This document shows, piece by piece, positions 7,477-16,100 of a DNA stretch of 64,000 nt. Both the position numbers and the translations under genes were made by a program. The stretch is from Myxococcus sp. RHSTA-1-4. Lineage in GTDB: Bacteria; Myxococcota; Myxococcia; Myxococcales; Myxococcaceae. How positions within the stretch are numbered: the first letter of the stretch is position 1; the number at the start of each line of letters is the position of its first letter. Under the pieces are notes generated by a model. That model did no database searches. It saw nothing but the letters and a program-made list of their open reading frames with translations, and was not told the origin of the DNA. The stretch lies in the NCBI RefSeq assembly GCF_020037125.1, contig NZ_JAIQDG010000044.1, positions 1 through 64,000 on the forward strand. Direction: 5' to 3'.

Positions 7477-8326
7477 CGCGTCGCCCCTCGCTCCCGACAA
7501 CACCGCTGTCCGCGTCGCGCTGTGGCGCGCGCTCCACGTGCTGACCGATCCCGCGCCGCACGTGTTCGAGGACAAGATCGGCCTCGCCCTCGCGGCGCCG
7601 GACGCCGATTGGCAGAAGCGACCGGACATGAGCCCGTTCACGCGGCCCTTCCGCGCCTCCATCGTGGCTCGCGCGCGCTTCGTTGAAGCTCTCCTCGAGG
7701 AGCAAGCCGCTCGCGGTGTCGTGCAGTACGTCATCCTCGGAGCGGGCCTCGACACCTTCGCTCAGCGCCGGCCGGAGCTCGCCTCCCGCCTCCGTGTGTT
7801 CGAGGTCGACCAGCCGGGTCCCCAGGAGTGGAAGCACCAGCGTCTCGTCGACCTTGGTTTCGGTGTCCCGCCGTTCCTTCGGCTCGTGCCGGTCGATTTC
7901 GAGCGCGGCGATGCGTGGTTGGAGCGGCTGGCAGCGGCGGGCTTCGACGCGAAGCAGCCGACGCTCGTTGCCTCCACGGGCGTCAGTATGTACCTCACGA
8001 AGGACGCCATCGCGGCCACGCTGCGCCAGATCGCGGCACTCGCACCAGGCTCCACGCTCGTCATGTCGTTCATGCTGCCGATCGAGCTCGCGGACCCGGA
8101 CGTGCGCCCCGGGATCGAGGCAGCGGCGCGGGGCGCGCGAGCGAACGGCACGCCGTTCATCAGCTTCTTCACGCCGGAGGAGATGCTCGCGCTGGCTCGC
8201 GAAACCGGCTTCCGAGACGTGAAGCACGTGTCGGCGGCTGCTCTCGCCGAGCGCTACTTCGCAGGTCGCGCCGATGGTCTTCGTCCGCCCACCAACTCGG
8301 AGGAGCTGCTGGTCGCGACGACGTAG
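7469..8326 (+). CDS. SAM-dependent methyltransferase, LCMT/TIGR00027 type
   Basis: 285 residues from ATG 7469, which has AAGGAG upstream. The pattern is that of the leucine carboxyl methyltransferase-like group common in actinobacteria and myxobacteria. FVEALLEEQAARGVVQYVILGAGLDTFAQR carries the SAM-binding GAGLDT loop, followed by RVFEVDQPGPQEWK with the acidic residue expected to hold the SAM ribose, and ASTGVSMYLTKDAI. The substrate is not known, often a small molecule or polyketide in such clusters. Last gene of the RHH/VOC/methyltransferase unit, which may modify and sequester one small molecule. Confidence 0.85.
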   Translation: MADASPLAPDNTAVRVALWRALHVLTDPAPHVFEDKIGLALAAPDADWQKRPDMSPFTRPFRASIVARARFVEALLEEQAARGVVQYVILGAGLDTFAQRRPELASRLRVFEVDQPGPQEWKHQRLVDLGFGVPPFLRLVPVDFERGDAWLERLAAAGFDAKQPTLVASTGVSMYLTKDAIAATLRQIAALAPGSTLVMSFMLPIELADPDVRPGIEAAARGARANGTPFISFFTPEEMLALARETGFRDVKHVSAAALAERYFAGRADGLRPPTNSEELLVATT

Positions 8327-8430
8327 CGCCGGCTCGTCACATCTTCCGCGTGAGCCCGGTGCAGGGCATTCCGGCGACGAGCGACTCGGCCAGTGCCTCA
8401 TCCGTGTCCCCCGTCACGTGAAGCTCCGCT

Positions 8431-8474
8431 TGCGCATAGGGCGAAGAGGAGGCCAGTTGGGGGTGAGGGCTGGA
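8431..8474. repeat. Dispersed 44-bp repeat, copy 2
   Basis: 41 of 44 bases identical to 2253-2296. Lies in the gap 8327-8539 between the methyltransferase and the response regulator. No other feature is seen in that gap. Confidence 0.7.
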
Positions 8475-8539
8475 GGGGTGGCCCTGTGCGCACCGGCGCC
8501 TCGCGAAACCTTTTCACGCGCCGCGTGTTGCCGGCTCTC

Positions 8540-9253
8540 ATGGACAACGTGGGAGACAGTCCCCTCCAGGTGCTGCTCGCCGAGGATGACGAGAAGCTGG
8601 CCCGGCTGACGGCGCGCTACCTGGAGCGCCGTGGCATCGCCCTGCGGGTGGTGCGCTCGGGGACGCAGGCGCTGCTCGAGGCGGTGCAGCGCCCCTTCGA
8701 CGCCGTCCTGCTGGACGTCATGCTCCCGGGCCGGAATGGCCTGGCGGTGTGTCAGGAGTTGAGGCGGCGCTCACACGTGCCCATCATCATGGTGACGGCC
8801 CGGGACGAGGAGGCGGACCGCGTCCTCGGCCTGGAGCTGGGCGCGGACGACTACCTCTCCAAGCCCTTCTCCTCGCGGGGGCTGCTCGCGCGAATCCACG
8901 CGCAGGTCCGCAGGGCTCGCGGCAGGGCGGGGCCGGAGCTGGGGACGCTGCGGGTGGGCGGGCTGGCGCTCGACACGCGCAGCTTCCAGGCCACTCTCGA
9001 CGGACGGCCCCTGGGCATCACCCCTCACGAGTTCGCCCTGCTGCGCGTGCTGGCCGAGCGGACCGGACAGGTGCTCACGCGCGAGCGGTTGCTGGAGCTC
9101 GCCCGGGGCAGCGCGGAGGAGGTGTTCGACCGCGCGGTGGACGTCCACATCTTCCGCATCCGCCAGAAGCTGGAGCAGGACCCGCGCAGGCCCCGGCTCC
9201 TCAAGACGGTGCGCGGCGCGGGCTACATGCTGGTGGCGGGAAGCGAGCCGTGA
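8540..9253 (+). CDS. OmpR/PhoB-family response regulator
   Basis: 237 residues. The receiver domain (about 10-120) has the acidic pair in LLAEDDEKLARL, the phosphoacceptor Asp in DAVLLDVMLPGRNG, the conserved Thr in IIMVTARDEE and the Lys in DYLSKPFSS. The C-terminal winged helix (about 140-232) contains GRPLGITPHEFALLRVLAERTG, RAVDVHIFRIRQKLE and TVRGAGYML, as in OmpR-type regulators. Start ATG 8540 chosen because homologous length begins here; the upstream frame is repeat-derived. Its stop overlaps the GTG of the kinase gene, the standard operon layout, but that kinase is broken, so the regulator may now be orphaned. Confidence 0.9.
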   Translation: MDNVGDSPLQVLLAEDDEKLARLTARYLERRGIALRVVRSGTQALLEAVQRPFDAVLLDVMLPGRNGLAVCQELRRRSHVPIIMVTARDEEADRVLGLELGADDYLSKPFSSRGLLARIHAQVRRARGRAGPELGTLRVGGLALDTRSFQATLDGRPLGITPHEFALLRVLAERTGQVLTRERLLELARGSAEEVFDRAVDVHIFRIRQKLEQDPRRPRLLKTVRGAGYMLVAGSEP

Positions 9254-9711
9254 GCGGGCCGCGGATGCTTCCGCGCCTCTACCTCATGGGCGTACTGCAG
9301 TTCACCCTCATCACCGGCGCGCTCACCCTGGCGCGGCAGCACGTGCTCCAGACGCCGGAGCGGCGGGAGGTGCTGCGCCTGGGCTCGTACCTCGCGCTGG
9401 AGCTGACGCCGCTGCTCGGCCAGCCCGCGCCGCTCCAGGCTGCCCTCCAGCGTGCGCACGAACGGCTGGGCGTCCGCGTGACGGTCCGCGAGCTGCGGAG
9501 CACGTTGCTGGTGGGCGGGGCCGGTGCTCCCCACGCGCCACTGCCCTCGGAGTGGCTGTCGCCCTGCGCCATCGCCGGCAAGGCCAGCAGCGCGAGCGCC
9601 GCGAGGCCGGTACGGAAGGGACTGCGTCTCATCTGGCTTCTCCCTGGGTGCCCCGGAGTGGAGGTGCTGGGGCCGCGCAAGTGCGGCTCCCAGGGGGCAG
9701 GCCCAGGTTGA
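9250..9711 (+). pseudogene. Truncated sensor histidine kinase (N-terminal part only)
   Basis: GTG at 9250 overlaps the stop of the response regulator. The first ~95 codons read as the start of a two-component kinase: MLPRLYLMGVLQFTLITGALTL is the first membrane helix, followed by the start of a periplasmic sensor region (ELTPLLGQPAPLQAALQRAHERLGVRVTV). From about 9545 the frame no longer resembles a kinase: second membrane helix, HAMP, His-containing dimerisation domain and ATPase domain are all missing. In the same stretch, minus-strand sequence encodes the start of another protein (9548-9632). A rearrangement joined the two gene fragments. Confidence 0.7.
9548..9632 (-). pseudogene. 5' fragment of a secreted-protein gene at a rearrangement junction
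   Basis: ATG at 9632 has an AGGGAGAAG ribosome binding site and encodes MRRSPFRTGLAALALLAL followed by PAMAQGDS, a standard signal peptide with an AMA or AQG cleavage site. After about 28 codons the frame runs into the antisense of the truncated kinase, so only the signal peptide and a few residues are authentic. Its body is not in the window. The exact junction cannot be placed. Confidence 0.5.
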
Positions 9712-9896
9712 GGGCGGGGTGCTACGTGAGAATGTCTCGCGGATTTCCAGGCGTGCCAGCGCGGCGGCGCGCCTTCACGCTCATCACGCACCGCGGTGTC
9801 TGCAAGTGAGGCCCCCTCTCACCCACGAACGCCCTGCCGCCGGCTCGTTCCAAGGCATACTCCCCCACGCACTCCCCTCACACCTGGAGCCCGAGC

Positions 9897-10634
9897 ATGG
9901 CCACCTTCGTCCTCGTCCACGGAGCCTTCTACGGCGGTTGGTGCTGGAAGCATGTCCGGGCATTGCTGCGCCAGGCCGGCCATGAAGTCTTCACCCCCAC
10001 CCTCACCGGCAGCGGCGAGCGCCACCATCTCCTCTCCCGTGAGGTGAGCCTCGCCACCCATGTCCAGGACATCGTCCAGGTGCTCGAGCATGAGGACTTG
10101 CGTGACGTCGTGCTCGTCGGCCACAGCTACGGCGGCATGGTCATCACCGGCGTGGCTGACCGCCTCCCCGGCCGCCTGCGGCACCTCGTCTACCTGGATG
10201 CCCACCTGCCGGACCCTGGACAGGCCGCCAGCGGTGCCTTCTCCGAGGGCACCGCCGATGTCCTCCAGTCCCTCGCCCAGGCCCAGGGGGAGGCGTGGCT
10301 CCTTCCCCCCCTCCCCCTGCACGTCATGGGCGTCACCCGCCCCGAGGATGTGGAATGGGCCCAGCCCCGCCGCGTCCCCCACCCCCTGCACACCCTCAAC
10401 GAGCCCCTCCCCCTCCACCGCGGCCCCTCCACCCTCCCGGGCACCTACATCCGCTGCTCCCAGCGCGAGGGCCTCTTGCAGGCCTTCGGCACCGACCCGC
10501 TCGCCCCCTTCTTCGACAAGGCTCGCCAGCGCGGCTTCCGCTTCCTCGACATCGACTCCGGCCACGATGCCATGATCGCCGTTCCCCAGCTCACCGCCCA
10601 GGCCCTGCTCGAGGCCCTCTCCCCCGCACCGTGA
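9897..10634 (+). CDS. Alpha/beta-hydrolase, esterase-like
   Basis: 245 residues with CTGGAG upstream of the ATG. The oxyanion region LVHGAFYGGWCWKHV is near the N-terminus, and the nucleophile elbow VLVGHSYGGMVI gives Ser at about residue 78. The acid is probably in the FGTDPLAP region and the His in DIDSGHDAMI near residue 222. The overall pattern (short cap, FVLVHGAxxGGWCW) is that of the salicylate/jasmonate esterase and hydroxynitrile lyase-like branch found in many soil bacteria. Soluble, cytoplasmic, substrate unknown. Stands alone; about 185 bp of upstream sequence show no gene. Confidence 0.85.
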   Translation: MATFVLVHGAFYGGWCWKHVRALLRQAGHEVFTPTLTGSGERHHLLSREVSLATHVQDIVQVLEHEDLRDVVLVGHSYGGMVITGVADRLPGRLRHLVYLDAHLPDPGQAASGAFSEGTADVLQSLAQAQGEAWLLPPLPLHVMGVTRPEDVEWAQPRRVPHPLHTLNEPLPLHRGPSTLPGTYIRCSQREGLLQAFGTDPLAPFFDKARQRGFRFLDIDSGHDAMIAVPQLTAQALLEALSPAP

Positions 10635-10737
10635 GGGGCCCCTCCATGACGTTGCCGAACGCCTCGCGGTGGGCGAAGCGGTGCCACTGCTGAAAGGCGA
10701 AGCCTGTTGCCCGCTGCCCCCCGCCCGGATGACGTGC

Positions 10738-10759
10738 GCTCCAGGGCGGGGGCTGGAGC
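10738..10759 (-). terminator. Hairpin downstream of the lipoprotein gene
   Basis: GCTCCAG (10738-10744), eight-base loop, CTGGAGC (10753-10759). It lies 45 bp past the minus-strand stop at 10804 and is kept in the partial copy at about 6476-6497. No T tract, so a role in 3' end protection or weak termination is as likely as classic termination. Confidence 0.4.
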
Positions 10760-10803
10760 CCGGTGCCGCCGTCGCGGACCCGGCTCCCCCCGCGGGCGGG
10801 CCG

Positions 10804-11871
10804 CTACTCGAAGAGGGAGAACTGCCCCAGCGAGCGCAAGTCTCCCGTCGTATCCCGCGGGGTTGCCCGCACACGGACCTGCGACACCGGTGTCGTGCCC
10901 GTGAGGTCCACTTCCATGAAGGGCTGCACGCCGGCGCCACCGAGCAGGTTGGCCAGGGGCATCCACTGGGTGCCGTCGGCGCTGCCCTCCAGCACCAGCT
11001 CGTTCATGGTGCCCGACACCTGGAAGTTGCGCAGCACGGCCTTGCGCGGCACCACGGACCGCGAGAGCTGCACGGCGACCTCCCGGACTCCAGACTGGAA
11101 GAGCACGAGCCCGTCGAGGTCGCCGCTGGTGATGCGGCAGGGCGGCTCGGCGTTCAGGTAGGTGCACGCCGCGCCACGGCTCACCGGGACGAGGGCGCGG
11201 CGAGGCAGGGCCACATCATCGCTGGAGTACTCGAGGCCGACCGTCACGCCCCCCGCCTTCGCCACGCGCTCGACGTTGACGGAGGCCTTGAGCCCCTCCG
11301 CGTCCTCGAGGACGTAGTCGCTCAGGTGGACCGGCGAGGAGGCCTTGAGCACCTGCCAGGCATCCCATCCGCCCGACGCGCGGATGGACAACACGTGCTC
11401 ATCATCCCCGGCACCGTGGGTGGCGGACAGGGGCCGGAAGCCCACGCTCACCCCCTGCGCCTCCGCGGTGGCCGTCAGCGTGCCGGTCCACTCCTGGAAG
11501 GCGGGCAGCGCCACCTCCGACTGCTGGATGAGGAAGTAGGCCGAGACGCGCCTTCCCTGGGACTGCGCGGGCGAGCGGGCGACGAAGCAGCGCGCGATGC
11601 TCCCGTTGCGGGTGTCCGCCCCCAGCAGGTCGAGCTCGAAGGTGCCATCGGCTCGGGTCTTCACCGACCTCCAGCTCGACGTGAAGGCCGCGAACGCGCA
11701 CGAGGAGTTCTCGCTGCGGTAGAGCTTCAGCAACGCTTCCGGGAGCGGCGCGCCAGCCTCGTCAACGAGCCGCCCACTCAGGACGATGTCCAGCTCCTCC
11801 TCCACCTTGCTCTCGGTACAGCCGCCCAGCATCGCCAGCACACCCAGTGTCAACGTGCGCATCCATCGCAT
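10804..11871 (-). CDS. Lipoprotein with carboxypeptidase-regulatory-like and discoidin-like parts
   Basis: 355 residues. ATG 11871 is used because GGAGGAGG lies just upstream and the sequence MRWMRTLTLGVLAMLGGC is a lipoprotein signal with lipobox LGGC. After the Cys, VLSGRLVDEAGAPLPEALLKL and RADGTFELDLLG form a carboxypeptidase regulatory-like beta-sandwich. The C-terminal ~90 residues (VVPRKAVLRNF, GTMNELVLEGSADGTQW, PVSQVRVRATP) resemble an F5/8 type C (discoidin) carbohydrate-binding sandwich. Probably surface or periplasmic. A shortened copy lies at 6431-6742. Function beyond ligand binding is not evident. Confidence 0.7.
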   Translation of the reverse strand: MRWMRTLTLGVLAMLGGCTESKVEEELDIVLSGRLVDEAGAPLPEALLKLYRSENSSCAFAAFTSSWRSVKTRADGTFELDLLGADTRNGSIARCFVARSPAQSQGRRVSAYFLIQQSEVALPAFQEWTGTLTATAEAQGVSVGFRPLSATHGAGDDEHVLSIRASGGWDAWQVLKASSPVHLSDYVLEDAEGLKASVNVERVAKAGGVTVGLEYSSDDVALPRRALVPVSRGAACTYLNAEPPCRITSGDLDGLVLFQSGVREVAVQLSRSVVPRKAVLRNFQVSGTMNELVLEGSADGTQWMPLANLLGGAGVQPFMEVDLTGTTPVSQVRVRATPRDTTGDLRSLGQFSLFE

Positions 11872-12137
11872 GGGAACCTCCTCCACCCGTGAGCCTCGCT
11901 GCCAGTGCAAAACCGGTGCAGAGCCCCGCTCCCTCTGAAGACGAGAGCCCGGCCCCGTCCGTTCCTGACAAGGCCGTCATGGCGCGTCCCCTACGCGGGT
12001 GCCACCGCCACTTCGCAGCTCCCGGCTGAATACCCTCAAGCCTGCCTCCAGCCCCCGGGCCGGCACCAGGGAGGGGAATTGCCTCGTGCCCCGAGGGGGA
12101 AGGCAGCGCGGGACGCGCAGGAGGAGCCACGCCCCGG

Positions 12138-13115
12138 TCAGCCCTCTTCCAGCGCGTGAAACTCTCCGTCCGGGCCCGTGAAGTACACGCGGGCCCCGAT
12201 GTCGGACAGCGGGCGCGCTTCCCTGCGGGCCGCGGCCTCGTCGGGGAAGATGACGCGGACCTCGCGGAGGGGGCGGCCGTCGGGCACCACGCCCTCGCGC
12301 AGGAAGGAGAGCAGGTTGTAGACCTCCCAGCCGTGGGGGTGGGTGCCCGGAGGGGTCCAGGCGGCGAACGTGAGGACGCCGGTGTCGGGCTCATAGCCGG
12401 CGGGGCGGAGTGTCTCCGTGCCGGCGAAGTAGAGAGGCTCTTCTTCTGGTAGCGGGGTCGCGGGGCGGTAGGTGGTCCGCCCTGCGCGCGCGGCGCGCGC
12501 GAGCGCCCACTGGGAGGGCCCGGCGGCCTCCAGCCAGCGCTCGGTGTCGAGCGCTGCCTCGCCGCGTGACACGAGGAGGAAGCCGTCGCGCTCTTCCACG
12601 TGCTCCCAGGCCGCGAGGAAGGCCTCCACGGAGGTATAGGCCTCCTCGACGCGGGAACGCCGGACGAGGACGAGGATGGCGTCGGGAGCGGCGAGGGGCG
12701 CGATGGGGAGGCAGTTGGCACCGACTCCCCGGAGGACGCTCATCGACGCGATGCCGGTGCCGACGCCCAGCAGGCCAATCCAGCGGCGCGCCGCCGCCAC
12801 GGTGGCCGGGATGAGGTGGACGGCGTCACGCTTCACGTCCACGGGAAGTCGGAGGTTGAAGCGCGTGCCGCTCGGGCCCACCGGGGTGATGACCCCAGCC
12901 CAGCCGTCCGGGAGTTCGAAGGCGAGCCCGCCCTGCCCGAAGGCGTCGGGTGGCGGCGTGGGCGTAGGCGGGCGCGCGCGCGCGTCCATCCCCCAGGCGA
13001 CGAGCGGCGGGAGGCCGGCCGCCTCCCACGTCTGCCGCGCCCGCGCGGCCACCTCCTCGAGGCTGGAGGCGATGAGCTGCGCTTCGATGGTGAGGCTCTC
13101 CGGGTAGCGGGGCAT
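12138..13115 (-). CDS. Unknown partner of the DUF4157 toxin-like protein (candidate immunity protein)
   Basis: 325 residues from ATG 13115, which overlaps the stop of the upstream gene (TGATG), so the two are translationally coupled; a TTG one codon earlier is possible. No signal peptide. One segment, RWIGLLGVGTGIASMSVLRGVG near residue 115, is moderately hydrophobic. The C-terminal third (GWEVYNLLSFLREGV, REVRVIFPDEAAARREARPL) looks like a regular alpha/beta domain. Also visible is a Pro-rich linker at residues 49-57. No family recognised. The coupling and position behind a toxin suggest immunity, chaperone or adaptor function. I infer this from context only. Confidence 0.7.
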   Translation of the reverse strand: MPRYPESLTIEAQLIASSLEEVAARARQTWEAAGLPPLVAWGMDARARPPTPTPPPDAFGQGGLAFELPDGWAGVITPVGPSGTRFNLRLPVDVKRDAVHLIPATVAAARRWIGLLGVGTGIASMSVLRGVGANCLPIAPLAAPDAILVLVRRSRVEEAYTSVEAFLAAWEHVEERDGFLLVSRGEAALDTERWLEAAGPSQWALARAARAGRTTYRPATPLPEEEPLYFAGTETLRPAGYEPDTGVLTFAAWTPPGTHPHGWEVYNLLSFLREGVVPDGRPLREVRVIFPDEAAARREARPLSDIGARVYFTGPDGEFHALEEG

Positions 13116-16100
13116 CAATGTTCCTCGGTGCCGCCCGTGCTGGGGGTGGCGGGCGGGGCCGCGGCGGGCCGGGCGGCCGCGGCGGCACGCGGCACGGGCT
13201 GGAGGTTCCCGTCGGCGTCGACGTACACGACGCGGATGTTCGGGTGGCGGCCCTCGGCGTCGAGGTTCGCGACGATGCGCGAGGCGTTCCGCTGGCTCTC
13301 GCAGATGTAGACGACGCCCGCGTAGCGGGCCCCGTTCACCGCGACGACTTCGCCGCCGTTCGCGGTGAGGTTCTGGTGGTACCCGAGCGACTGCGCGGGG
13401 TCATAGGAGCCGCCGAGCTTGTTCTCGCCGAGGAACTCGCGGGTGACAGTCTGCCCGCCTTGCGTCTCGGAGAGGCGCACGGCCGTGTCGGCGAACCGGT
13501 CCGCCCCGTTCCAGTGACCGAGGGCAAGCTCACGGTCGCGTAGCGAGGTCATCGAGAGCGTGCCCTCGCCTCCCCGGAGGCGCCGGTTGACCCAGCCGGT
13601 GAAGAGGGCGCCGGCCGAGGCGTTGTCCGGCTGCTGCGCGAGCACCAGGTCCAGCCGGTCGCGCTGCACGGCGGGCGTCGCGGTGCCGTTACCCGTGATG
13701 ACGTCCAGCTCGTCGCTCCGGAGGGTGCGGCGGAACTGGCCGTAGGCGGCCTCGCCGTACCCCTGGGAGAGGTGCGCGGTGGCGCGCGCGGCCGTCTCGG
13801 CGCCGGTCCGCAGGTTCTGGCCGGGGTTCGCCTCCGCGATTCCGTCCAGGACCTCGAGCGCGGGCGTCCACTGCCGGAGGATGCCGCGGGACGTCGCGTC
13901 GTCCCGCACGCCGCGCCCGGTGAGCGCGGTCTCCAGGGGGGCGTAGTCGCCCGTGGGGTGCGTGATGCCCGCGGAGGCCTGGCGGGTCTCGAACGTGCCC
14001 CGCCGCGGGCGCGGCTCCACAACCATCCGCCCGTCGCGGCGCAGGGGCCGGCCGTCAGGGCCGTGCACGACGCGCATCGACTGCTCGGTCGCGCCCGGGA
14101 TGAGCTGAAGCTGCCAGCCGGTGCCCTCGCGGAGGTACTGGTGGCCCGGCGGCGGCGGGTCGTAGCCGGCGCGCTGGGCGAGCGCGCTGTTGATGTCCGA
14201 AGCGCTCCCCGCGCGCACGAGCACCGGGTGGCCGCCCTCGCGGACGACGGTGTACTGCACCCAGTCCGAGCCGCGCGTGTAGAGCGGGTCGGCGACGAGG
14301 TCGAAGCCCTCCCCGCTGGTACGGCGCCGGTAGAAGTGGCCGGCGGGAGGCTCGGGGTAGCCGGCCGCGAGCGCCGCGGTGCGGTTCGCGTCGCGCACGG
14401 CCCCGCCCTCGACCGCCACGTAGCCGCGGCCTTCGGCGTCAATGCCCTCGCGTATCGTCGCCTCGTGGCGGGCAACCTGGGCGTCGAGGTGGCCGAGGTC
14501 GGCGACGAGGTCCTCCACCGCGCCGGGGTCACGGGTGCGCGCGAGGGCCTCGAGCCGCTGGCTGACGAGCCGGTCGAGCTTCTCGAGCTCCAGCCGGGCC
14601 TCGAACAGCTGGGAGCCGGGCTCGGGCGCGGAGCGGCCGGTCAGCCAGCGCCGCAGGCGGTTGATCACCCGGCGGATGCGCCCGGCCACCCCGGAGTAGC
14701 CGCGCAGCGCGTTCACGAGGGGGAGGTGGGCCGCGATGTTGTGCGCGGCGCCAGGGCCGACGAGGACATGCACCGAGCCTGCGTCGACGAGGCCGTCCCG
14801 GCTTTCGTACACGACCCGCACCTCGCCGGTCGGCAGGTCCGCGCTCTCCCTCACGTAGGCCTGCAGCGGCCTCGGGATGTCGGCATCGATGCCAGTGGTG
14901 ACGCCGCGCGGCCGGTCCTCGATACGCGGCCGCGCGCCCGCGGCCCCCTCCCCGAGCGTGCCCTGCAGCGATTCCGCGTGCCGCCGCGACGCCAGCGCCC
15001 CGCCCGCCTGGATTCCCACCTGGAGGAGCGCATTGCCCAGAATCTCCGCCGCGCGCGCGGCGCGCATGCCGGCGGGGAGCCCCTCGAGCGCCGCGAGCTG
15101 GTCGAGGAGGCCCGTGCCCATCATCACCATGCCGAGGCCGTCGGAGCCGAGCCCGACAATCCACAGGGCGCCCTGCACCCGCGCCCAGCGCAGCGCCGAG
15201 CGGGTGACGCCGCGCCCCGCCTGCGAGGCCACCCGCATGCCCGCGCCAAGCTCGGAGAGCCCCACCACGGCGCCCACGATGTCGACGATTTCCATCGCCG
15301 TCTGCGCGTCCACCCGGAGGGTGCCCATCTCGTGGCGGTGGTAGAGGCGGTAGGCCGACGGCATCGCGCCGACGATGCCGACCGGCACGAGCAGGACCAG
15401 CGAGGCCCCGCCGGTGAACGGCGCGGCGACGATGGCGGCAATCGTGATGAGCTGCGTCACGTTCTCGACCGCGTTGACGGCAATCGTGGCCAGGCTGCGC
15501 GCGACGCGGACCGTACGCGCCACCCCTCCCGACGACGGCGTGGCGACGGCGCCCGACGTGTCCGAGGGAAGGAACACGGAGAGGTAGCCGACCCCGTAGC
15601 CGCTCTGGCCTTCGAGAATCTCGAGGATGGCGTTGAGGATGGCGTCGTGGTTGGGGTTGTCGCGAACGTGGGAGCCGTCGGACCACGCGTCCTCGAAGCC
15701 GCTCCGTTCGGTGGTCAGGTCGGAGACCGTCCAGTGCGCGCGCCGGGGGTCTCGCCTGTCGTCGAGGCGCGCGGCCTCGAGCAGCAGGTGGATGGGGTCG
15801 CCCACGTCCGTCACCAGCGTGCCGACGAGGCGGACCGGGCGGTTCGAGGTCACCGTCGTGCGGGCGCTCCGCATCGCGAGCATGCGCTCCACCGAGGTGA
15901 GCTGCTGGGCGACCCCTTCGGAGGTGAGCCCCTCCTCGCCGGGGGCGGGGGTGCGGGCGTCGATGCGCGCCTTCTGCGCCCGGAGGTCGCGCAGCCGCGC
16001 CTGGAGGATGGCCTCGATGCTGCCGTGGAGGCTGCGCCGGAGCGCGTCCCGCTCCGTGATGAGCTCCGCGCGGTTCGGGAGCGACTCGTCGGGATTCGAG

